Origin: Candidatus Epulonipiscium sp.
GTDB lineage: Bacteria > Bacillota > Clostridia > Lachnospirales > JAAYNZ01
Direction: 5' to 3'
Length of the DNA stretch: 53,025 nt
NCBI GenBank assembly: GCA_012799415.1
Contig: JAAZLH010000167.1
Coordinates: 1 to 53,025 of the forward strand
Shown: positions 34,056 to 43,163 of the stretch, piece after piece
Numbering within the stretch: the first letter of the stretch is position 1
Layout: each line of letters starts with the position of its first letter
Made by a program: the position numbers and the translations under genes
Notes under the pieces: model-generated
The model's input: only the letters and a program-made list of their open reading frames with translations
Databases searched by the model: none
What the model was told of the DNA's origin: nothing

Positions 34056-34139
34056 AAATAAAAGGAGATAAAAAAGTAATAAGTGTAAAATTATTGCTTT
34101 TATATAAAGGTTTATACAAAAGATGAGGGGGTTTTTAAA

Positions 34140-34940
34140 ATGAGAAGTAATAAGATTCGAATTGCTTTAGCAGATGACAACCAAGATTTTTGTGAAATTT
34201 TAGAAGAATACCTAAACAAACAAGAGGATATGGAGGTCATAGGTACAGCGGTCAATGGTTTAGAAGCTTGTGATCTCATTGTAAGCCAACAGCCTGATGT
34301 AGTGATCTTAGATGTAATTATGCCGCATTTAGACGGTATCGGTGTACTAGAACAGATGAATAAACTTAGCTTAGAAAAAAGGCCAGTTTGTATCATGCTT
34401 TCAGCAGTTGGACAAGATCGTATTACAGAAAGGGCCTTAACCTTAGGTGCAGAATATTATATTATTAAACCCTTCGATATGGAAACGCTAACCAATCGCA
34501 TTCGTCAATTAAAAGGACATCATGAAATCATTAAAAATAGCAATGCTGTAGTTCCAACTAAAAAGTCTTCTCATATTTCTTTAGCTCATCACTTAGAGAC
34601 AGAAGTTACAAATATTATTCATGAGATAGGTATCCCTGCACATATTAAGGGATATCAGTATCTTAGAGAAGCGATTACGATGGCCATCAACGATATGGAT
34701 ATCTTAAATTCAATCACCAAACAATTGTATCCTTCTATTGCAAAACAGTTTAATACTACGCCAAGTCGTGTAGAACGAGCTATTCGACATGCTATAGAAG
34801 TAGCTTGGAGCCGTGGCAAAATGGAAACAATTGATCGTTTGTTTGGCTATACTGTAAATACTGGTAAAGGAAAACCTACAAACAGCGAATTCATCGCACT
34901 CATTGCAGATCGATTACGATTGGAATTAAATGCCGGATAA
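34140..34940 (+). CDS. spo0A: Sporulation master regulator Spo0A
   Basis: The 266-residue response regulator has a receiver domain with the acidic pair Asp12/Asp13, the phosphoacceptor Asp58 in VVILDVIMP, and Lys in IIKPFD. The C-terminal Spo0A domain has the recognition helix [20 protein letters not shown] followed by [13 protein letters not shown]. Phosphorylated Spo0A binds 0A boxes and starts sporulation. In clostridia it is phosphorylated directly by orphan kinases, none of which is in the window. GAGGGGG precedes the ATG. It follows spoIVB as in nearly all endospore formers. Confidence 0.98.
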   Translation: MRSNKIRIALADDNQDFCEILEEYLNKQEDMEVIGTAVNGLEACDLIVSQQPDVVILDVIMPHLDGIGVLEQMNKLSLEKRPVCIMLSAVGQDRITERALTLGAEYYIIKPFDMETLTNRIRQLKGHHEIIKNSNAVVPTKKSSHISLAHHLETEVTNIIHEIGIPAHIKGYQYLREAITMAINDMDILNSITKQLYPSIAKQFNTTPSRVERAIRHAIEVAWSRGKMETIDRLFGYTVNTGKGKPTNSEFIALIADRLRLELNAG

Positions 34941-34974
34941 AAAAGAGTTTTTTTAAATAACAAATTGTAAAAAA

Positions 34975-35084
34975 TAAACTTGCTTCTAAAGTAGGCGTGT
35001 ATACAATAAATAGTACACTTATGGTTTTCTAGTTATTTCTTAAAATTTGATAAAATAACTGGAAAACCATCTAAAGCAAGTTTA
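34975..35084. repeat. Nested inverted repeats between spo0A and rqcH
   Basis: An outer pair of 11-base arms (34975-34985 and 35074-35084, perfect) encloses a small hairpin (GTGTA 34997-35001 / TACAC 35014-35018) and a long hairpin of 18 pairs with one G-T (35021-35038 / 35053-35070). Folded as RNA this would be a three-way junction. No T-run follows directly on either strand, so it is not a plain terminator. It sits between convergent genes; a weak hairpin and T-rich run at 35088-35112 follow on the plus strand. Confidence 0.7.
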
Positions 35085-35118
35085 TCTATAAATTTTATAG
35101 TAGATTTTTTTATTTAAA

Positions 35119-36882
35119 TCACTTATTTACCATCAATTGTTCTATTAGAGATTCTTCAGGCGTAACATAAACAGTTTTATTATGATCATAAATGACGAAA
35201 CCAGGTTTTGCCCCATTGGGTTTTTTAACATATTTACATAGAGTATAATCAACAGGTACATTACTAGAATCTCTTGCTTTACTATAATAAGCCGCAATAT
35301 GAGAGGCTTCTAAGACTGTTTTATTAGGAACCTCTTGTTGTCTAGTTTTTATAATGACATGAGAACCGGGAATATCTTTGGTATGAAACCATAGATCTGT
35401 TGTATGAGCAGTTTTCATGGTTAATTCATCATTTTGATAATTATTCTTTCCAACCCATATTTCAAAGCCATCGCTAGATAAAAATCGTAGAGGTTTTCCT
35501 TTTACTGATTTTTTTTTCTTATTATTTTTTATTTTTCGTTTTGCATATCCTTCTTCTTGAAGTTCCTCACGGATTTGTTCAATGTCATTTTCATGAGTAG
35601 CTGACTGAATAGCATTTAAAATGGTTTCTAAATATTTAATCTCATCATCGACTTGCTTTAATTGTGAAGTAAGTGCTATAAAGGTTCGCTTTGCTTTATT
35701 GTATTTAGAAAAATAACTTTGGGCATTCTGAGCTGGTGTTAATGTTGGATCTAAAGCAATTGTAATTTCAGGCTGTGTTTCTTCGTAATAATTTAAAAGT
35801 GTGACAGAGGAAGAACCCGGTATAATTTGATAAATATTTGCTGTAAGTAATTCCCCTTCAATTCGCCATTGTTCTCTATTCTTAATATCTTGAAGCTGTT
35901 GTAGCTGTAAGTTTTTTTTCTTAAAACAACGCTCCAAATTAGTTTGAATATTTTTCTTTAAATCCACAGTTTTTTGTTGTAATCGGGTTTGTAAATCTCT
36001 TTTACTATAAAAAATTTCTATGGTTTCTGAAATGTTTTGCAAATGAGTAATTTGCTTATCTACAAATTGGGTCATTAGTATAGACGAAAACTCAAACATT
36101 TTTCCATTATCCTCTTGGATTAGATGAGGTTGAAATTGATTACTCTGAACTTGAGCCATAATCATCATAAAATGATGAGTAAGTTGTTGCTTCTGTTGTG
36201 CCTCTAGTTGAGACACTAGGATTGTTCCATCTACTTTAGCTCGAAAACATATTTCTGTTGCAACCATGGGGCTAATACCAGAATAGGTTTGGTAGATAGC
36301 TTTTTGAATAGGCAGATTCGGTTTTTTATCGATAAAAGTGAAACACGCATCAGCCCTTACTTCTAATGGATTTTGTTTATCTTGAGAAGGGGGCAAAGAA
36401 TATATATAACCAGGTAGTATTTGACGCACTGAACTAACTTCTTGAGTTACACGCTTTATGCTATCAAGAATTTTTTTGTTTTCATCAATTAAAATCACAT
36501 TACTATGACGCCCCATGATTTCAATAATTAACTCTTTAGAGCAAAGGTCACCTAGCTCATTAAATCCTTCTACAATAACTTTTATGATGCGTTCAAAAGA
36601 AGGTTGCACAATATCAACGATCCTATATCCTATGAGGTGTTTTCGTAAAAACATACAAAACATAGGCGCAGATAGTGGATTATCTTTACTTTGTGTGGTT
36701 AGATGAATACGGGGGTGATTTGGATGTGCAGTTAGAAGTAATCGAAAAGGTTGCCCTTTATGACGAATTAGGATTACAATTTCTTCTGATTCAGGCTGAT
36801 AAATTTTATCAATTTTTCCACCTAAAATATTTTGCTTAAGTTCCCATAATATATTTGACAAAACAATGCCATCTAATGCCAT
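35119..36882 (-). CDS. rqcH: Ribosome quality control factor RqcH (NFACT, FbpA-like)
   Basis: The 587-residue protein has the NFACT-N domain (about 1-200; MALDGIVLSNILWEL, MGRHSNVILIDE), helix-hairpin and coiled-coil regions (about 270-440) and the NFACT-R domain (about 455-565; DLWFHTKDIPGSHVII, AAYYSKARDSSNVPVDYT). RqcH binds obstructed 50S subunits and adds C-terminal alanine tails to stalled nascent chains. Older annotations call it fibronectin-binding protein. The Asp-Arg pair reported as essential at 97-98 reads Glu97-Arg98 here. The gene is alone on the minus strand, with GGAGGAATT before its ATG. Confidence 0.94.
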   Translation of the reverse strand: MALDGIVLSNILWELKQNILGGKIDKIYQPESEEIVILIRHKGQPFRLLLTAHPNHPRIHLTTQSKDNPLSAPMFCMFLRKHLIGYRIVDIVQPSFERIIKVIVEGFNELGDLCSKELIIEIMGRHSNVILIDENKKILDSIKRVTQEVSSVRQILPGYIYSLPPSQDKQNPLEVRADACFTFIDKKPNLPIQKAIYQTYSGISPMVATEICFRAKVDGTILVSQLEAQQKQQLTHHFMMIMAQVQSNQFQPHLIQEDNGKMFEFSSILMTQFVDKQITHLQNISETIEIFYSKRDLQTRLQQKTVDLKKNIQTNLERCFKKKNLQLQQLQDIKNREQWRIEGELLTANIYQIIPGSSSVTLLNYYEETQPEITIALDPTLTPAQNAQSYFSKYNKAKRTFIALTSQLKQVDDEIKYLETILNAIQSATHENDIEQIREELQEEGYAKRKIKNNKKKKSVKGKPLRFLSSDGFEIWVGKNNYQNDELTMKTAHTTDLWFHTKDIPGSHVIIKTRQQEVPNKTVLEASHIAAYYSKARDSSNVPVDYTLCKYVKKPNGAKPGFVIYDHNKTVYVTPEESLIEQLMVNK

Positions 36883-36943
36883 AATAATTCCTCCAACAAT
36901 TTATTTAATTAAGTGATTATGTTTAAATTATATATTTAAAGCT

Positions 36944-36972
36944 AGTATAACATTTTTCACAAGTCTCGAAAA
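36944..36972 (-). promoter_or_regulatory. Candidate promoter of rqcH (extended -10)
   Basis: On the minus strand TTTTCG (36972-36967), a 17-base spacer and TATACT (36949-36944) preceded by TG one base upstream. The -35 is weak but the extended -10 compensates. It is about 60 bases before the rqcH start. Confidence 0.48.
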
Positions 36973-37021
36973 GGTTTTTAAGTAAAAGCTGAACTTGAAG
37001 GTAACATTGCTATGCTAGGCA

Positions 37022-37050
37022 TTGACTTACTTTAGGGAGTAGGTTATAAT
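37022..37050 (+). promoter_or_regulatory. Sigma-A promoter of yicC-remA-gmk-rpoZ
   Basis: TTGACT (37022-37027), 17 bases, perfect TATAAT (37045-37050), 40 bases before the yicC start. It is divergent from the rqcH promoter. Confidence 0.78.
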
Positions 37051-37089
37051 ACCAAAATAGAATTGATCTATTCAGAAAGAGATGATATC

Positions 37090-37968
37090 ATGATTCGAAG
37101 CATGACTGGATTTGGTAGGGGAGAATCGAGAGCAGATCACCGTAAGTTTACAGTGGAGATTAGATCAGTAAATCATCGCTATAGTGATATTAACATTAAA
37201 TTATCCCGAACAATGGCCTTTCTAGAAGAAAAAATTCGAAATTATGTGAAAGAAAAGGTGGCGCGAGGAAAAGTAGATATTTATATCAATTTTGAAAGTG
37301 AAGCCAAAGAAGATATTACTTTACAGCTCAACACTAGCTTAGCGGATATATATAAACATACCCTTGATAAAATTCAAGAACGGTATAAATTAGATGTAGG
37401 GGCTACACTTCCTATGATTGCCAATTTTCCAGATGTTATTACGGTAGAACAAACCATAGGGAATGAAACATGGCTTTGGGATTTATTATATCCTGCTTTA
37501 AAACAGGCTGTAGATGAGTTTATGGTTATGCGTGAAAAAGAAGGTAATCTTTTAAAAAATAATATTCTGGCAAAACTAGAAATAATACAATCTATAGTGG
37601 AAAAAGTTAAAATTAGATCTCCAATAGTGATTAATGAATATAAACAAAAGCTAGAAATGCGTTTAAAAGAATTGTTGCCCGATCATAGTATAGATAATCA
37701 TCGTTTTGTTATGGAAGTTTCTTTATTTGCTGACCGCTGTAGTATTGATGAAGAAATTGTACGCTTAGAAAGTCATATTATTCAGATGAAAGATATTTTA
37801 CATACAGAAGAAGTTGTAGGAAGAAAGTTAGATTTTTTAGCCCAAGAAATGAATAGGGAAGCGAATACAATTGCATCTAAAGCGAATGATATTGTTATTA
37901 CTAAAGGGGCAATTGAACTCAAAAATGAAATTGAGAAAGTTCGTGAACAAATTCAAAATATTGAATAA
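37090..37968 (+). CDS. yicC: YicC-family endoribonuclease
   Basis: The 292-residue protein starts with the family signature MIRSMTGFGRGE and has EIRSVNHRYSDINIKLSR, then a C-terminal block LDFLAQEMNREANTIASKAND. YicC proteins are ring-shaped endoribonucleases; in E. coli YicC affects small RNA stability. The B. subtilis homologue yloC also precedes remA and gmk. The ATG at 37090 is preferred over an in-frame TTG at 37063 because it fits the family start. Confidence 0.94.
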   Translation: MIRSMTGFGRGESRADHRKFTVEIRSVNHRYSDINIKLSRTMAFLEEKIRNYVKEKVARGKVDIYINFESEAKEDITLQLNTSLADIYKHTLDKIQERYKLDVGATLPMIANFPDVITVEQTIGNETWLWDLLYPALKQAVDEFMVMREKEGNLLKNNILAKLEIIQSIVEKVKIRSPIVINEYKQKLEMRLKELLPDHSIDNHRFVMEVSLFADRCSIDEEIVRLESHIIQMKDILHTEEVVGRKLDFLAQEMNREANTIASKANDIVITKGAIELKNEIEKVREQIQNIE

Positions 37969-38012
37969 AGGGGAGCTGACCAATGCAAAGCAAAAGAGTA
38001 GGAGGCAAAAAT

Positions 38013-38288
38013 ATGGGGATTAAACTTATTAACATTGGATTTGGAAATATCGTATCTGCGAATCGATTGGTAGCTATTGTAAGCCCAGAATCGGCACCTA
38101 TTAAACGTATTATTCAAGAAGCTAGAGAAAGAGGTATGCTAATTGATGCTACTTACGGCCGAAGAACAAGAGCGGTTATTATTACTGATAGTGAGCATAT
38201 TATTCTATCAGCCGTTCAACCAGAAACAGTAGCACACCGTCTTACTTCAAAAGGACAAGATGCATCCACAGAAGAAGTAGAAGAATGA
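38013..38288 (+). CDS. remA: Extracellular matrix regulator RemA (DUF370)
   Basis: The 91-residue protein begins [20 protein letters not shown] and contains [20 protein letters not shown] and [16 protein letters not shown], the RemA/DUF370 hallmark. RemA binds DNA as a ring and activates matrix and osmoprotection genes in B. subtilis. TAGGAGG lies before the ATG at 38013; an upstream in-frame ATG at 37983 would add ten residues absent from the family. Order yicC-remA-gmk-rpoZ is conserved across Firmicutes. Confidence 0.95.
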   Translation: MGIKLINIGFGNIVSANRLVAIVSPESAPIKRIIQEARERGMLIDATYGRRTRAVIITDSEHIILSAVQPETVAHRLTSKGQDASTEEVEE

Positions 38289-38300
38289 TAGGTGATCTTT

Positions 38301-38915
38301 ATGAAAAAAAATAAAGAAAAAGGAATTCTGATTGTAATTTCCGGATTTTCTGGCGCGGGAAAAGGGACGGTTATTAGAGAGTTAATTAAAGATACAAGAT
38401 ATGCTTTTTCTATTTCGGCAACGACTCGTCAGCCACGAGTTGGAGAAGAAGAAGGGGTTCATTATTTTTTCTTAACTCGTGAAAAATTTACAGAGATGAT
38501 TGGAAAAAATGAGTTCCTAGAATGGGCTGAGTTTTGTAATAACTATTATGGGACTCCTAAAAAATATGTAGAGAATCAATTACTGCAAGGAAAAGATGTA
38601 ATTTTAGAAATTGAAGTGCAAGGGGCATTACAAGTTAAGGAAATTTTTCCGGAGTGTGTTCTTATTTTTATCACACCCCCAACTTTAAAAGAGTTGCAAC
38701 ATCGCTTAGAAAGTAGAGGAACTGAAGAAATTTCTGTGGTTCAACAACGCTTATGCCGTGCTCGCGAAGAATTAACCTATATGCAGGATTATGATTATAT
38801 TGTAATTAATGATATTTTAGAAGATACTATTGAGATAATTGAAAACATTGTTGTAGCTGAACATTGTAAAATGAGCCGAAAGGGATATATAATAGAAAAG
38901 TTAAAAGGAGAATGA
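38301..38915 (+). CDS. gmk: Guanylate kinase
   Basis: The 204-residue protein has P-loop SGFSGAGKGTV, TTRQPRVGEEEGVHYFF for GMP binding, and the NNYYGTPKKYVE region. It phosphorylates GMP to GDP. The ATG at 38301 has AGGTGAT upstream; a GTG at 38292 is less likely. It lies 12 bases after remA. Confidence 0.96.
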   Translation: MKKNKEKGILIVISGFSGAGKGTVIRELIKDTRYAFSISATTRQPRVGEEEGVHYFFLTREKFTEMIGKNEFLEWAEFCNNYYGTPKKYVENQLLQGKDVILEIEVQGALQVKEIFPECVLIFITPPTLKELQHRLESRGTEEISVVQQRLCRAREELTYMQDYDYIVINDILEDTIEIIENIVVAEHCKMSRKGYIIEKLKGE

Positions 38916-38922
38916 TGCCATT

Positions 38923-39156
38923 ATGTTAAGACCTTCTTACGCAGAATTAATGGAAGTGCTAAATAAGAGTAATGCAGAGGAAAATCAACCTATTATTAGT
39001 AGCCGTTATTCGGTTGTTATTGCAGCAGCCAAGCGTGCACGTCAATTAATCGACAGAGAAGATTCAGCAACTGATGAGAAGTTAAGTAAACCTTTATCTG
39101 CTGCTATCCAAGAATTATATGATGGAAAAGTGCATGTAAAAATTGATGTGAAATAG
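38923..39156 (+). CDS. rpoZ: RNA polymerase omega subunit
   Basis: The 77-residue protein starts MLRPSYAELME and has the omega motif SRYSVVIAAAKRARQL, with a C-terminal ELYDGKVHVK stretch. Omega helps assemble beta-prime into RNA polymerase. The AGGAG site is about 12 bases from the ATG, rather far. It is the last gene of the yicC unit, followed by a hairpin terminator; coaBC, which usually follows in Bacillus, is absent. Confidence 0.94.
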   Translation: MLRPSYAELMEVLNKSNAEENQPIISSRYSVVIAAAKRARQLIDREDSATDEKLSKPLSAAIQELYDGKVHVKIDVK

Positions 39157-39171
39157 ACCAAGGATTAAAAC

Positions 39172-39194
39172 AAAACACCCTAAAGGGTGTTTTT
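39172..39194 (+). terminator. Terminator after rpoZ
   Basis: A nine-pair stem (AAAACACCC 39172-39180 with GGGTGTTTT 39185-39193), a TAAA loop and a short T-run. It lies 25 bases before priA, so it may be leaky or priA may have its own weak promoter. Confidence 0.68.
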
Positions 39195-39217
39195 ACCTTA
39201 TAAAGGATGAATATCTT

Positions 39218-41689
39218 ATGAATTATGAACTGTATGCAGAAGTTATTATTGATATTGCTCATGAAAAAGTAGATAGAATTTTTCATTATCGAATCCCAAC
39301 TCCATTACAACTTTTGTTACAAGTAGGTATGAGGGTTTTAGTTCCCTTTGGACGTTCCAACAAAAAAATAGAAGGGTATGTTCTAGGTATTACGGATAAA
39401 ATAGAGATTGCATCCACCAAAGTGAAAGAAATTTTACAAATTATTGATGATAGCCCCATTTTGAGTGAAGAAATGATAACTTTGTCAAAATGGATGCGGG
39501 ATGTTTACCAGTGCACCTTAATAGAGTGTTTTCATTGTGTGCTACCTACAGGCATCCAAGTTAGAAGTCAGTGGATCATTGAGATCAACTCAAAAACGAT
39601 TTCTTCTAAGATAGACCTTTCTTCTCACTCACCATTGGCTCAATCGGTTTATGAATATATTAAAAAGGAAGGACATGGAGTTCCTCTTAAAGAACTAGAA
39701 GATAGATTTGGTAACCAATTAGTCCAAGTATTATATTCTTTAAGAAGAGATAAAATATTAATTCAACGCTCTGTTCCTCAATTTAAAAACTTATCTAAAA
39801 AAATAAAAATGGTTTCTCTTATTTCAGGATCAAAAATGGAACAGGTATATGAAGATTGTAGAAAAAAGAATTATCATGCTCAAGTACGTATTCTAGAATT
39901 TTTACTTAGAAACCAGCAAGCACCTTTATTAGATATGAAACAACTCTTGCAAGTGACAGATTCTTCTTTTCGTTCCTTACAACAAAAAGGAGTTTTAGCG
40001 ATCGAAGAAATAGAAGTAAAAAGGAATCCAGATTTAGGTGGACCTGCTATTAAAGATGAATTTTTTACTCCTACTCAAGAGCAAAAAAATGTGTTACAAT
40101 ATATAAAAAAAGAAATGCAAACTTCTATGGGCCAGACTATCCTACTACATGGAGTGACAGGAAGCGGTAAAACGGAAGTGTATTTGCAAGTAATTCAAGA
40201 ATTGTTGAAAGAAGGTAAGCAAGCAATTGTTCTTGTACCAGAAATTTCACTAACGCCGCAAATTACACAATGTTTTATTCAACGCTTTGGTAATCAAGTA
40301 GCTTTTACTCATAGTAAGCTATCCATAGGGGAAAGATATGATCAGTGGAGAAAAGCAAAAGAAGGAGAAGTTTCTATTATGGTAGGGCCGCGATCTGCTA
40401 TATTCACTCCTTTTTCTTCTTTAGGCCTTGTGATCATAGATGAAGAACATGAAACAACTTATAAGTCGGATACAACGCCTAAGTATCATGCAAGAGAAAT
40501 TGCAATGAAACGATGTGAACTCTCAAATGGTATCGTGATACTAGGTTCTGCTACGCCTTCTTTAGAAAGCTATTTTTTAGCTCAAAAAGGTGTCTACCAT
40601 TTAACAAAAATGGATCATAGAGCGACACAACACTCTCTTCCTCAAGTTTATGTTGTTGATATGAGGAAAGAATTAGTTAATGGAAATCGGTCCATGTTTA
40701 GTAAAGATTTATATGAGGCACTCGAAAGTAATCTAGAGCGCAAAGAACAAACTATTTTATTTTTAAACCGCAGAGGACATTCTACTTTTGTTTCTTGTCG
40801 AAGTTGTGGTTTTGTTTTAAAATGTTCTAGATGTAATATTTCTTACACTTATCATTCACCATATGCCTCTTTGCGTTGTCATTATTGTGGAGAGCAGACA
40901 AAATCACCACGAATTTGTCCAGCTTGTAGTTCTTCCTATATTCGTTTTTTTGGTGTAGGGACTCAAAAAGTAGAGGAAGAAGTTAATGCTTTATTGCCAC
41001 AAGCTAGGACTTTGCGTATGGATCTAGATACCACATCTGGTAAGCATGGGCATACTCGCATTTTAGAGCAATTTTATAATCAGAAAGCTGATATCTTGAT
41101 TGGCACTCAAATGGTGGCTAAGGGGCATGATTTTCCAAACGTAACTTTGGTGGGGGTACTCGCAGCCGATGCCATGTTATATATGGAAGACTTTAGGAGT
41201 AGTGAACGTTCTTTTCAGTTATTGACACAAGTCGCAGGGCGGGCAGGCCGTGGAGATCAAAAAGGAAGGGTATATATACAGACTTATACTCCAGAACATT
41301 ATAGTATTCAGACAGCCCAAAAACAGGATTATGAAGCTTTTTATAAACATGAGCTTTTATATAGAAAAGAAATGCAATATCCACCATATACACATTTATA
41401 TTCCATATTATTAGTGGGGTCTAAAGAAAAAAAAGTTATAAGAACCTCGTTTTTCTTGGCAGACTTTTTAAAATCTGGATATCAAGGGGAAATATTTCAA
41501 GTGATTGGTCCAAGTCCTGCTTCGATATCAAAGATTAATAATGAATATCGTTGGCGAATTATGATTAAGCACCCAGATCAGACTTTATTGCAGCAATATG
41601 CGTATAATAGAATTACACACTTTTTACAGAAAAACAATATACTAGATGTACAAATATATAGAGATATGAATCCATTAGTGATGTATTAG
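39218..41689 (+). CDS. priA: Primosomal protein N' (replication restart helicase)
   Basis: The 823-residue protein has the N-terminal 3'-DNA-binding domain (about 1-105), Walker A GVTGSGKTEVYLQ (about 311-323), DEEH box (IIDEEHETTYKSD, about 407) and a zinc module with four CxxC pairs (about 527-572: CRSC, CSRC, CHYC, CPAC), then GTQMVAKGHDFPNVTLVGVL and QVAGRAGRG. PriA rebuilds forks away from oriC. The length is typical for Firmicutes. AAAGGATG precedes the ATG. It leads the priA-def-fmt group. Confidence 0.96.
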   Translation: MNYELYAEVIIDIAHEKVDRIFHYRIPTPLQLLLQVGMRVLVPFGRSNKKIEGYVLGITDKIEIASTKVKEILQIIDDSPILSEEMITLSKWMRDVYQCTLIECFHCVLPTGIQVRSQWIIEINSKTISSKIDLSSHSPLAQSVYEYIKKEGHGVPLKELEDRFGNQLVQVLYSLRRDKILIQRSVPQFKNLSKKIKMVSLISGSKMEQVYEDCRKKNYHAQVRILEFLLRNQQAPLLDMKQLLQVTDSSFRSLQQKGVLAIEEIEVKRNPDLGGPAIKDEFFTPTQEQKNVLQYIKKEMQTSMGQTILLHGVTGSGKTEVYLQVIQELLKEGKQAIVLVPEISLTPQITQCFIQRFGNQVAFTHSKLSIGERYDQWRKAKEGEVSIMVGPRSAIFTPFSSLGLVIIDEEHETTYKSDTTPKYHAREIAMKRCELSNGIVILGSATPSLESYFLAQKGVYHLTKMDHRATQHSLPQVYVVDMRKELVNGNRSMFSKDLYEALESNLERKEQTILFLNRRGHSTFVSCRSCGFVLKCSRCNISYTYHSPYASLRCHYCGEQTKSPRICPACSSSYIRFFGVGTQKVEEEVNALLPQARTLRMDLDTTSGKHGHTRILEQFYNQKADILIGTQMVAKGHDFPNVTLVGVLAADAMLYMEDFRSSERSFQLLTQVAGRAGRGDQKGRVYIQTYTPEHYSIQTAQKQDYEAFYKHELLYRKEMQYPPYTHLYSILLVGSKEKKVIRTSFFLADFLKSGYQGEIFQVIGPSPASISKINNEYRWRIMIKHPDQTLLQQYAYNRITHFLQKNNILDVQIYRDMNPLVMY

Positions 41690-41704
41690 AATAGGAGTGA
41701 AAGA

Positions 41705-42163
41705 ATGGCTTTGCGACAAATTCGTTTAGATAGTGATGAAATTTTAAGAAAACGTTCAAAGGAAGTAACTGAGATTACACCTAAAATTTTAACTCTAATT
41801 GAAGACATGATAGAGACTATGCATGATGCAGATGGTGTAGGCTTGGCAGCACCTCAGGTAGGCATTTTACGACGGATTATTGTAGTAGATATTGGAGATG
41901 AAAATGGCCCTATTGCACTAATCAATCCGCGACTTATAAAATCCAAGGGAGAACAAATTGGTTCCGAAGGATGTTTAAGTATTCCAGGTGTTCTTGGAGA
42001 AGTCAATCGCCCTCAATCTGTTGTTGTTGTAGGGCTTAATCCTGCAGGGGAAGAAGTTCAAATTGAAAGTGAAGATTTACTAGCACGTGTTTTTTGTCAT
42101 GAAATTGATCATTTAGACGGAGTTTTATTTACAGATAAAGTTATCCAATTTATTGAAGATTAA
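41705..42163 (+). CDS. def: Peptide deformylase
   Basis: The 152-residue metalloenzyme has the three motifs GVGLAAPQVG, EGCLSIPG and HEIDHLDG (about 132-139), with the Cys and two His metal ligands. It removes the formyl group from nascent proteins. Together with fmt immediately downstream it forms the usual formylation/deformylation pair. The ribosome site is AGGAG. Confidence 0.97.
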   Translation: MALRQIRLDSDEILRKRSKEVTEITPKILTLIEDMIETMHDADGVGLAAPQVGILRRIIVVDIGDENGPIALINPRLIKSKGEQIGSEGCLSIPGVLGEVNRPQSVVVVGLNPAGEEVQIESEDLLARVFCHEIDHLDGVLFTDKVIQFIED

Positions 42164-42197
42164 TATCCTTGTTATTAAGGCTTAAGGAGAGAATATT

Positions 42198-43163
42198 ATG
42201 AACATTATATTTATGGGAACTCCTGATTTTGCTGTTCCATGTTTACAAACTTTACTTGATTCTTCTCATACAGTACAGGCTGTTTTTACTCAACCAGACA
42301 GACCAAAAGGAAGAGGAAAGCAATTATCATCACCTCCTGTAAAAGTGCTTGCAGAAAAATATGAGATTCCAGTTTTACAACCTTTAAAAGTTAAAGATCC
42401 AGAATATATACAAAAGATCAAGGATCTAAAACCAGACCTTATTGTTGTTGTGGCTTATGGACAAATTCTTTCTAAAGAAATTTTAGAAATTCCTCCTTAT
42501 GGCTGTGTTAATGTTCATGCATCTTTATTACCCAAATACAGAGGAGCGGCTCCTATCCAGTGGGCTATTATTGAAGGTGAAACTCAAACAGGAGTCACGA
42601 CTATGTATATGGATGTAGGTCTTGACACAGGAGATATGATACTAAAAAAAGCTATAGATATTGATGAAGCTGATACAGGTGGATCTTTACATGATAATTT
42701 ATCTTTGCTAGGTGCAGAAATCCTAAGAGATACTTTGATTTGCATTGAAAACAATACTGCTCCCCGAGAAAAGCAAAATGATAATTTCTCAACTTATGCT
42801 CCGTTATTAAAAAAATCAATGGGGCTTATTGACTGGGAGCAACCAGCTAAAAAGATCCATAATCTTATTCGTGGATTATCTCCTTGGCCTAGTGCCTATA
42901 CTAATTACCAAGGAAATATAATGAAAATTTGGACGACCAAAGTAGCTGGTGATGATTCTTCAATGGGGGAACAAAAAACACCAGGAAAAATTGTAAATCT
43001 TACAGAAGAGGGGATCTGGGTTCAAACAGGAAAAGATCTTTTAATTATACAAGAAGTACAACTACAAGGAAAAAGAAGAATGCCATCCCAAGAATTTTTG
43101 AGAGGCAATACCTTGCAAGTAGGAGATATATTAGGTGGAAGCCAAAATGGATCAGCCAAGTAA
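42198..43163 (+). CDS. fmt: Methionyl-tRNA formyltransferase
   Basis: The 321-residue protein has the formyltransferase fold with MGTPDFAVPCL, VNVHASLLPKYRGAAPIQWA (Asn and His active-site residues) and the C-terminal OB-like domain (about 205-315). It formylates initiator Met-tRNA. TTAAGGAGAG lies before the ATG. The end overlaps the DUF116 gene by 17 bases. Confidence 0.96.
   Translation: MNIIFMGTPDFAVPCLQTLLDSSHTVQAVFTQPDRPKGRGKQLSSPPVKVLAEKYEIPVLQPLKVKDPEYIQKIKDLKPDLIVVVAYGQILSKEILEIPPYGCVNVHASLLPKYRGAAPIQWAIIEGETQTGVTTMYMDVGLDTGDMILKKAIDIDEADTGGSLHDNLSLLGAEILRDTLICIENNTAPREKQNDNFSTYAPLLKKSMGLIDWEQPAKKIHNLIRGLSPWPSAYTNYQGNIMKIWTTKVAGDDSSMGEQKTPGKIVNLTEEGIWVQTGKDLLIIQEVQLQGKRRMPSQEFLRGNTLQVGDILGGSQNGSAK

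Noticed and set aside
34060..34110. Possible sigma-H promoter or leader peptide before spo0A
   Set aside because: AAAGGAGAT resembles a sigma-H -35 or a ribosome site, but no matching -10 (GAAT) at the right distance and no start codon follow.
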